From the NCBI RefSeq assembly GCF_001669775.1, contig NZ_LXWK01000016.1, positions 744,001 through 808,000 of the forward strand: a stretch of 64,000 nucleotides of DNA, written 5' to 3'. Of this stretch, positions 58,245 to 64,000 are shown in pieces (position 1 is the first letter of the stretch; each line of letters opens with the position of its first letter). The notes beneath the pieces were generated by a model. It was not told the origin of the DNA. It saw nothing but the letters and a program-made list of their open reading frames with translations, and made no database searches. Source of the stretch: Rheinheimera sp. SA_1. GTDB taxonomy: Bacteria; Pseudomonadota; Gammaproteobacteria; Enterobacterales; Alteromonadaceae. The position numbers and the translations under genes are program-made.

Positions 58245-58379
58245 CTAGGCCACCACAATACTGCCAAACAGATGCGGCATGTTATCGCGCTTAAACAAGC
58301 GGCTCAGCAGATAACGTTCGCCCAGTACCGAATGCACCACACCACATAACAGCAGTAAAATGGCCGCAACAATCAGCAT
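58245..58379 (-). pseudogene. Truncated small membrane protein remnant
   Basis: Reading frame of 44 codons that begins normally, six bases after AAGGAT, with MLIVAAILLLLCGVVHSVLGE. It then reads YLLSRLFKRDNMPHLFGS before an early stop. Its sequence resembles the N-terminus of a family of small multi-helix membrane proteins of about 130 aa, so the rest seems lost. Alternatively it is a genuine short protein. Confidence 0.6.
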
Positions 58380-58398
58380 AAAAAATCCTTATATAGGG

Positions 58399-58803
58399 TT
58401 AACGCCCTGGCTCATAACTATCGGAGCGTGGCAGCTGTGCATCCAAATCATCCCAGTTTGCTTTTGATGACACAAAGTTATGTGACATTGGCCGCTCGTT
58501 GATCGGTGAATCCAAAATACCAAGCCGTAACCGAACTTGCTCCGGAACGGCAGCATTGGTACTGAATACCGGACATGCACAGATTTTGCAGAAATGGCGA
58601 TGTTTGCCAGGGGCACTTTCAAAACTTGCCAATAGCTGATCACCAGCAGTTATGTTCAAATCGTTAACCGCGACAAAACCGTTGGTGGCGTATGCAGTGC
58701 CACTACTTTTGCGACATTTTGAACAGTGGCAGTGGATAATCGAAGTAATAGGCCCGGTGATTTCCAGACGAATGCCACCGCATAAACAACTTCCGAAGTA
58801 CAT
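58399..58803 (-). CDS. GFA-family zinc protein (first copy)
   Basis: Protein of 134 aa with the glutathione-dependent formaldehyde-activating (GFA)/CENP-V fold. Zinc-ligand Cys are in SCLCGGIRLEI, IHCHCSKCRK and HFCKICACPVF; the last usually reads CxxCG, so Ala replaces Gly here. Catalytic activity is not established for most members. A second, different GFA gene lies at 59917. Confidence 0.88.
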   Translation of the reverse strand: MYFGSCLCGGIRLEITGPITSIIHCHCSKCRKSSGTAYATNGFVAVNDLNITAGDQLLASFESAPGKHRHFCKICACPVFSTNAAVPEQVRLRLGILDSPINERPMSHNFVSSKANWDDLDAQLPRSDSYEPGR

Positions 58804-58860
58804 GATTATTCTCTCTGTTAGCGAAGTGCAGACGAAGGTTTTAGCACTAAACAGCTGCCG

Positions 58861-59259
58861 TTAAAGCCAAACCAGTCCAGAGTAAGGCGCTGTTTTTAGT
58901 GAATTTAAACGACTTTGTAAACTGCCACAATGAATTTCCAGCTTGTGTCCATCCGGATCCAGAAAATAACAGGACTCGCCTTCACTACGATTCTGTCGCC
59001 ACTCCCGGACGCCGGACGCCCTTAATCGCGCCACCAAAGCCGGGAAATCCGGTTTGGCTATATCAAACGCAATATGCGAATAATCATGGCTTGGTGATAC
59101 TTCATCACAAGACAAGCAGAACCAGAACCCGCCCAGACTTAAATAGGCTCCGCCATCCCAGCGCACATGCGCTTTCATCCCAAGTAGTTCAGTGTAAAAA
59201 GCCAACGATGTTGATAAATCGCTGACGGCGATAGTTATATGATTGAGTCCGCTAAGCAC
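58861..59259 (-). CDS. FosA-like fosfomycin/glutathione transferase
   Basis: Protein of 132 aa that aligns end to end with FosA, the Mn2+- and K+-dependent enzyme that adds glutathione to fosfomycin. Metal ligands His7, His62 and Glu108 are present, as are Thr9, the loop NRSEGES and the Tyr and Arg (Arg117) that contact the phosphonate. The Lys of WKQN (Lys90 in FosA) is Arg88 here (EWRQN). The start is a GTG after GGTGG; the frame extends upstream without similarity. A role in resistance is predicted but untested. Confidence 0.85.
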   Translation of the reverse strand: MLSGLNHITIAVSDLSTSLAFYTELLGMKAHVRWDGGAYLSLGGFWFCLSCDEVSPSHDYSHIAFDIAKPDFPALVARLRASGVREWRQNRSEGESCYFLDPDGHKLEIHCGSLQSRLNSLKTAPYSGLVWL

Positions 59260-59323
59260 ATTGCCACCTTTACAAAATCTATGACGCTCGATAACCACAG
59301 ACAGGAGATTATTCGTTACGGCA

Positions 59324-59836
59324 TTATTTGTTAAGGCATTTGCCTGAAACTGCCCCTTGTTCAGCAATCGGCAGACCTGCTTTTTCAACATGATAATACA
59401 ATGATAAAATCTTCCACTGGTCACCGTCTTGGTACAGCTGCACACTGTTCACACCGACAAAATCTGGCTTTATTGCCGTTTTTTCGGTTCTGGATTCAAC
59501 CACACTGTAGGCCACGGCGAAACGATCATAAGACTGCACCATTCTGGAAATTTCACACTCGTAAAAGCCTTTTTCCTGCACCTTTGCCAATGGTTTCAGA
59601 AAATCTGGCAGCAAGCTGCGCCGCACCACTGGCTTGCCATCTTTGTAACGCCCACCAAAAATCACTGCGTCCTGATGGAAAATACGTTGTAGCGTTGCCG
59701 CATCTGCTGTGGCACCGGCATCATTGGATATCGCGTTCCACAGTGCCGCGACCGTTTCTGCTGGTGAATTCTCTGCCGCACCGCTGGAAAATGGCATTAC
59801 AAACATAGGTACTAGCAATAACAAAAACTGTCGCAT
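59324..59836 (-). CDS. Secreted NTF2/SnoaL-like protein
   Basis: Protein of 170 aa with a signal peptide (about 1-20, ending GAAE). It has an NTF2-like cone fold: AETVAALWNAISNDAGATADAATLQRIFHQDAVIFGG, then FAVAYSVVESRTE and a terminal WKILSLYYHVE. The exported location is less common for this family. Catalytic or carrier role unknown. ATG after AAGGA. Confidence 0.8.
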   Translation of the reverse strand: MRQFLLLLVPMFVMPFSSGAAENSPAETVAALWNAISNDAGATADAATLQRIFHQDAVIFGGRYKDGKPVVRRSLLPDFLKPLAKVQEKGFYECEISRMVQSYDRFAVAYSVVESRTEKTAIKPDFVGVNSVQLYQDGDQWKILSLYYHVEKAGLPIAEQGAVSGKCLNK

Positions 59837-59916
59837 TTGAGTTCCTTGGTGAGGACTTTATGTTAACGATAACAATCCTAAGGCTGGCGTTTGATGATTA
59901 GCGGCTGTGCACGAAT

Positions 59917-60294
59917 TCAACCTGGCGTACCACGCTGAGCGCCCGGACACCAGGGCGCGCGGCTTTGGGTATAAATATCCGGAATATGTTCGGGCACCAA
60001 CGGCGTATCAAAACTAGCCAGCGCCGCAGCAATTTCGTCGCTGCTGCTATCACGCCAAAACAGACTGGAGCCACAACAATGACAAAAACCGCGGTAAATC
60101 CCGGCAGATGACTGAAACTGCACCAGTAGGTCGTCACCGGCAAGCAGTTGAAAATCAGCAAGTTTCACACTGACGTAAGTTGCAAAAGCAGCGCCATGCT
60201 GTTTCTGACACATCCGGCAATGACAATGGGAGGCTCGAATTGGCGTCGTTAGCTGAAACCGGACTTGCCCACATAAACAACTACCCTGGTACAT
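59917..60294 (-). CDS. GFA-family zinc protein (second copy)
   Basis: Protein of 125 aa with the GFA/CENP-V fold and complete zinc-ligand pattern: SCLCGQVRFQL, SHCHCRMCQKQHG and GFCHCCGSSLFW. It is clearly different from the copy at 58399, so it is not a recent duplication. ATG preceded by GGAAGGAAC. Confidence 0.88.
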   Translation of the reverse strand: MYQGSCLCGQVRFQLTTPIRASHCHCRMCQKQHGAAFATYVSVKLADFQLLAGDDLLVQFQSSAGIYRGFCHCCGSSLFWRDSSSDEIAAALASFDTPLVPEHIPDIYTQSRAPWCPGAQRGTPG

Positions 60295-60331
60295 GATTGG
60301 TGTTCCTTCCTGGCGGTGAGTGACAAGATGA

Positions 60332-60739
60332 CTACTTCATTTCAATACCAGCTGCCCGGGCAAAAGCAGCGTAATTCAGCGCAGTATTCTGGTCATGGAC
60401 AATTCGCCATTGGCCTTGTTGCAGCTGAAAAACATACGTCAGCCAGCTATGAAAACCTTCGGCTGCCTTATGAGGCCGATAGTGGTAATTAATCAGTGCC
60501 ATTGCCACATCCTCCCCCACGACTTTATGCACCACGCTGGCTTCCCAGGTCCAGTTTGGGTCCAAAAACCACTGCTGGTGCAACTCGACAGTTTCTGCAA
60601 CGCTGGTAAAAGCGTGACCATTCTGGACTATGGTGTACAGCGTTTCACTGTCGGTCAGGTGGGATTTAAAGGCTTCAATATCCCGCGCTGCAATAGCCGC
60701 AAAATGCTGATGTAGCGCTTGGTCAAAATTTGCGGTCAT
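60332..60739 (-). CDS. NTF2/SnoaL-like cytoplasmic protein
   Basis: Protein of 135 aa with an NTF2-like fold (DQALHQHFAAIAARDIEAFKSHLTDSETLYTIVQNG; WRIVHDQNTALNY). No signal peptide. Function unknown; relatives act as isomerases, hydrolases or ketosteroid-type carriers. ATG after AGGAT. Confidence 0.8.
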   Translation of the reverse strand: MTANFDQALHQHFAAIAARDIEAFKSHLTDSETLYTIVQNGHAFTSVAETVELHQQWFLDPNWTWEASVVHKVVGEDVAMALINYHYRPHKAAEGFHSWLTYVFQLQQGQWRIVHDQNTALNYAAFARAAGIEMK

Positions 60740-60803
60740 GGCAGATCCTACTTTTTCTAACTATCAACTGATTCATATATCCAGCCGTCGACAATCCGCA
60801 ACG

Positions 60804-61262
60804 TCAACCATGGTCCGGAATGGTCGGCTCCACCAGTTTAGCCAGTTGTTCCAACGATTCCTGCCAGCCTAAATAACACATTTCGGTTGGGATCACGGCC
60901 GGGATCCCTTGTTGCACAATACTGATTTCAGTGCCGCAAAGCACCGTTTTCAATTGAACCGTGACCTGCATTTCACCCGGCAGATTGCTATCGTCGAACA
61001 CATCGGTATGGCGGATCAGCGTATCCGGAATCAGTTCCAGATAAGTCACAGCAAACGAATGGCTGCTACCGGTACCAAAATTGGTGAATGACATCCGGTA
61101 ACCACCACCGACCCGAACATCGATGTCATGAATAGTACCGATAAAACCATAAGGTGGCACCCAACGTTCCAACGCTCCCCGGTCGGTAAAAGCTTTATAA
61201 ACCCGCGCTGCTGGTGCTCTTAACACCCGGTGTAACCGCACTGTACCTGTTTCATTCGACAT
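60804..61262 (-). CDS. SRPBCC/AHSA1-like protein
   Basis: Protein of 152 aa with a START-like hydrophobic pocket fold of the Aha1 C-terminal type: VLRAPAARVYKAFTDRGALERWVPPYGF and the terminal GWQESLEQLAKLVEP. Members bind or modify small hydrophobic molecules. It is the first gene of a run of small genes on this strand. ATG after AAGGAG. Confidence 0.85.
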   Translation of the reverse strand: MSNETGTVRLHRVLRAPAARVYKAFTDRGALERWVPPYGFIGTIHDIDVRVGGGYRMSFTNFGTGSSHSFAVTYLELIPDTLIRHTDVFDDSNLPGEMQVTVQLKTVLCGTEISIVQQGIPAVIPTEMCYLGWQESLEQLAKLVEPTIPDHG

Positions 61263-62147
61263 TTTATGCTCCTTATTTTGGTATATTTACTCTCGTTGTC
61301 AGCCCGACCATGCGGTGAATGCCGTTGCACTGATACCGAGTTTTTAATACAACGCATTTTCGACGGCCATAATCGAATTGATTCGGGTAGAATCGACAAC
61401 AGCTCTTAAACTTTTTAATGAACAACACTCAAAACTGTCTTAAAAATGTGCTGTGTACACCAGATATTTTAGCCATAGCTATTCGCTGGGAAAGTGATTG
61501 ATCCTTAAACCCACAATGCTGAATAACCACATCATCCCTGTAAAAAGGACTGCAAAAGACCTATAGGAACGGAAACAAACAAACTGGTGACTCTGATAAC
61601 CGCCGCATCATTCCGGTTCACGGTCTCACAACCAAATAATGACAAAATTCCCATGAAGATAGAAAATGCCAAAATTCCATATCCAATACTTTTAAACAGC
61701 AAAACAAAATACGATTTTTAGGAAATTTAATTTTTATTAATATTTATATAAATCAAATACATAAGACAACCTTTTCTCAACTCCCTTGTTGCAAAGGCCT
61801 TCCAACACCTGTTGTAACATGCAGTTTGCATATATTTCAAGTTGTTTGCTATCTAGACATCCAGACTTACTTGACTGGTACATCTTTAATAAACTTTGGC
61901 GACGATTTAGCTACAGGCAATGATGTCTGGCAGACGAAACTTTGCTGTTTAATGATTTACATCTCGCTAAGTTAGGTACCCGAAGCTAGTTTTTATACGT
62001 CGATTCTGTATCTCAACTGCTAACTGCTTTCATCGAAAATTGCAAATTCATCACATTTATGTTTCGCAACTCAGCAGCAATAGTATAATGCTGCCGCGGT
62101 TTGTCACCGTATCCATAAAACCTTAAAGAATCTTCCTGCTTGGCGAT
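61263..62147. other. AT-rich gene-free stretch
   Basis: An 885-bp region with no supported gene. A weak ERIC-end-like segment (GATTCGGGTAG followed by CGACAAC) lies near 61369-61401. A short frame from 61819 codes for about 34 aa that I do not recognise. The middle (about 61560-61760) is markedly AT-rich compared with the rest of the window. Confidence 0.5.
61369..61401. repeat. Possible degenerate ERIC end
   Basis: The segment contains GATTCGGGTAG and CGACAAC in the same order and nearly the same spacing as the left end of the ERIC element at 22281, with several mismatches. No matching right end is found. Confidence 0.3.
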
Positions 62148-63563
62148 TTGTTTGGTTGTTTTATTCACGATATCGATGTGCTTTTGCACAGCAAGGGATT
62201 TTTGGTGTTTCTAAAGTTACATGCTGTTTTTTCTTTGTTCCTTTATGCCGCAGCATTTTTAGCCAGTACATTATTAGCGTCCAGCATTTCCCGCATCACT
62301 GATATTGGTAATCTATTTGATTTCAAACGCTTTCTGGCAATCAGCGTTATTTTGAGTTCAGTGTTGATTCTGGCATCCCCGCGACAACTGCGGGGTGCTC
62401 GATTGCAACCGACATCCATTGTGGCGCTTTTGACGTTCTTCATACTTGGGATGATATCAGCAATCAACAGTGCGAAACCTTATTGGGGGATGGTCGAACT
62501 GGCGAATTGCGGATTGCTGCTGATTGCATTTTTTACTTGTTGTATCTGTATGAATTATGTCTCAAAACGATCACTGTTTCGTGGCGTGTACATTTTTGTG
62601 GCGGCATTTTCGTTGTTGTTCTTAATGCAGTTTGTCATCAAGCTGTTGATCCATATGCTGGAGGCAAAAAAGCCGGGCATGTTTAGTTTGATCTCGGGTT
62701 TTGACAATCCACGGATCTTAAATCAACTTCAAGTCATGTTACTGCCACTGTTACTATTGCCTTTTATCACATTATCCTTAGCAAAATATCAGCGGCTTTC
62801 CGTGTTCTTAATGGCTATTCATTGGATGGCCATGATTCAGACTGAAGCAAGAGGTGCTATTTTGTCGTTAACCCTTGCCGGAGCACTTGTTTTATATTTC
62901 AACCGCGCAGCGGATCGAAAAACCATATTAAAACCCCTGGCACAATCCATATTGGTAGGTTTAGCACTCTGGGCTGTTCTGATTGTCGTGATACCTTACC
63001 TGCTGATTGGCGAGACCAATTTAAGGTTTAGAACTGGCAGTTCCGGGCGTGCCGAATTATGGCTATACGCACTAAATTCAATTCGGGATAATTTTTGGCT
63101 AGGTTTAGGGCCTATGAGTTTCGCTTGGGCAGAAGGAAAACCGCTGTTTAATGCACACCCTCACAACTCCTCGCTGCAAATACTTTATGAATATGGCTTT
63201 TTGGTTTTTTTAGTGTTGCTGATATGGGTGACGAGAGCTCTACACATTGCTCTGAAAAAAATCGACAGTGACTTACATCGGGAAACGGATACCGTTGTAT
63301 TGTTCTCAATTCTATCGGCGTTGTGTTACTCGCAGTTGTCCGGGGTAATTGTGATGCCAATAACGCAATTGATGTTGGTGTTTCTAATTGCGCTTTATCA
63401 TTATCAGTCAAATACTTGCAATATAAGCATTAAGATGCGATGGGTGATTCCAGCCAGTGCCTTACTCCTGGCAACCTTTATATATTCAACTTATGAGCAT
63501 CAACAACTGCAGCATCTGAAAATGCCCCGCCTGTGGCAACATGGGCTGATTAGTCCAAAATAA
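62148..63563 (+). CDS. O-antigen ligase/polymerase-like membrane protein
   Basis: Protein of up to 471 aa with about 11-12 membrane helices and the Wzy_C domain. The signature segment is FRTGSSGRAELWLYALNSIRDNFWLGLGPMSF, with HPHNSSLQILYEYGF close behind; the Arg and His in these are usually essential in O-antigen ligases. It could join or polymerise O-antigen or another glycan. No other glycan gene is nearby. The first codon is TTG with no clear ribosome-binding site; a later start (for example GTG at 62178) is possible. Confidence 0.82.
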   Translation: MFGCFIHDIDVLLHSKGFLVFLKLHAVFSLFLYAAAFLASTLLASSISRITDIGNLFDFKRFLAISVILSSVLILASPRQLRGARLQPTSIVALLTFFILGMISAINSAKPYWGMVELANCGLLLIAFFTCCICMNYVSKRSLFRGVYIFVAAFSLLFLMQFVIKLLIHMLEAKKPGMFSLISGFDNPRILNQLQVMLLPLLLLPFITLSLAKYQRLSVFLMAIHWMAMIQTEARGAILSLTLAGALVLYFNRAADRKTILKPLAQSILVGLALWAVLIVVIPYLLIGETNLRFRTGSSGRAELWLYALNSIRDNFWLGLGPMSFAWAEGKPLFNAHPHNSSLQILYEYGFLVFLVLLIWVTRALHIALKKIDSDLHRETDTVVLFSILSALCYSQLSGVIVMPITQLMLVFLIALYHYQSNTCNISIKMRWVIPASALLLATFIYSTYEHQQLQHLKMPRLWQHGLISPK

Positions 63564-63631
63564 GCTTTCGTCGTCTGTCATCAGCAACCACCGGGCCAAG
63601 CCACTTCGGCTGCGCCTTCATACTCGTAAAG

Positions 63632-64000
63632 TTATGCCGTAACACATTTTCTTTCCGAATTAACAGAGCTGCTGGACGTCACTATCTGCTGAACATTCGG
63701 CTCCAGCACATACACGGTCACCGCGCGGTCATCCGGATCTGCCACTTGCCGATCAGGCTTAAACTGTGGATCTTGAAAGATGCTTTGCCAGAATAACTGA
63801 GCTTCAGTCGCTTCATCAAACACCACCACGGTCCAGGGCTCGACCCGCTGCCCCATAAAATGTTGTACCACTTTTCGTGCAATACCATGCCGTCGAAAAC
63901 GTTTCATCACAAACAAATCAGCAATTTCCTGTGCATCGTCCAGTGCTTCGGATGCTTCAAGCAAGGCAAAACCAGCAATGGCGCCATTCCAGCGCAATAG
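63632..64000 (-). CDS. GNAT N-acetyltransferase, cut by the window edge
   Basis: The 3' part of a minus-strand gene is present; the N-terminus lies outside the window. The acetyl-CoA-binding region is seen in AQEIADLFVMKRFRRHGIARKVVQHF, where RRHGIARKV fits the Q/RxxGxG/A loop. The rest (FDEATEAQLFWQSIF) fits the C-terminal GNAT strand and helix. Substrate unknown. Confidence 0.75.
   Translation of the reverse strand, partial: LLRWNGAIAGFALLEASEALDDAQEIADLFVMKRFRRHGIARKVVQHFMGQRVEPWTVVVFDEATEAQLFWQSIFQDPQFKPDRQVADPDDRAVTVYVLEPNVQQIVTSSSSVNSERKCVTA

Noticed and set aside
58399-61262. Integron gene-cassette array
   Set aside because: The gene types and single orientation fit, but two gaps (38 and 20 bp) are too short for attC sites, no GTTRRRY/RYYYAAC pairs were found in the longer gaps, and no integrase gene is present.
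1-64000. CRISPR array, prophage, insertion sequence, rRNA or tRNA gene
   Set aside because: No regularly spaced direct repeats, transposase or phage genes, and no tRNA-like cloverleaf with TTCRA arm or rRNA stretch was recognised by eye. A tRNA scan would settle the last point.

Overview
The window looks like the chromosome of a free-living, heterotrophic gammaproteobacterium of the Alteromonadales/Chromatiaceae type (Rheinheimera- or Alishewanella-like). This is inferred from the gene families: an S46 dipeptidyl-peptidase, DUF3718 and DUF3019 proteins, RraB, TorT, an ImuA-ImuB-DnaE2 cassette, large TonB-dependent receptors, and ERIC-type intergenic repeats. No rRNA, tRNA, CRISPR array, phage or transposase gene was found. 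Base composition is moderate, except for an AT-rich stretch near 61.3-62.1 kb. Many genes appear to use GTG or TTG starts placed just after a clear ribosome-binding site.

Layout. 0-10 kb: S46 peptidase, a membrane protein of unknown family, a POT peptide transporter, a membrane diguanylate cyclase, an alkyltransferase-like protein divergent from a small Cys-rich protein, an HD-GYP phosphodiesterase, a HAD phosphatase and a DUF3718 protein. 10.2-15.9 kb: the SOS mutagenesis operon imuA-imuB-dnaE2 behind a perfect LexA box. 16-24 kb: a secreted six-hairpin glycosidase, an EamA transporter, a periplasmic solute-binding protein overlapping acpH, rraB, a cytochrome b562, an ERIC element, a YebC-family protein, yjjX and a thioesterase. 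24-33 kb: methyltransferase, a second solute-binding protein, an orphan TorT, a DUF2799 lipoprotein, a pseudouridine synthase, an MgtC/DUF4010 membrane protein and a MASE1-GGDEF cyclase. 33-46 kb: S9 peptidase, SGNH-like lipoprotein, Oar-like TonB receptor, small membrane proteins, cupin, a second full ERIC element, a gamma-glutamylcyclotransferase behind a CstA-family transporter, a DUF885 lipoprotein and VOC proteins. 46-49 kb: a secreted amidohydrolase and a set of small enzymes.

49.4-58.2 kb is the most unusual part. A minus-strand operon with ATGA overlaps encodes a dihaem cytochrome c4-like protein, a MauG/CcpA-type dihaem enzyme and a parallel beta-helix protein fused to a monohaem cytochrome c domain. 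Divergent from it are a TonB-dependent receptor with a large hydrophobic insert, a small Cys-containing DUF3019 secreted protein, an OmpR-type regulator and a histidine kinase whose periplasmic domain has four cysteines. Together these could be a substrate-uptake, periplasmic redox and sensing module. I do not recognise it as a described system.

58.2-61.3 kb holds a run of small detoxification-type genes on the minus strand: two GFA proteins, a FosA-like glutathione transferase, two NTF2-like proteins, an SRPBCC protein and a truncated membrane-protein remnant. The right end holds an AT-rich gene-free stretch, an O-antigen-ligase-like membrane protein and a GNAT gene cut by the window edge.

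Two functional themes stand out. One is peptide scavenging (S46, S9, DUF885, POT, CstA and gamma-glutamylcyclotransferase proteins). The other is c-di-GMP turnover (two GGDEF proteins and one HD-GYP protein).
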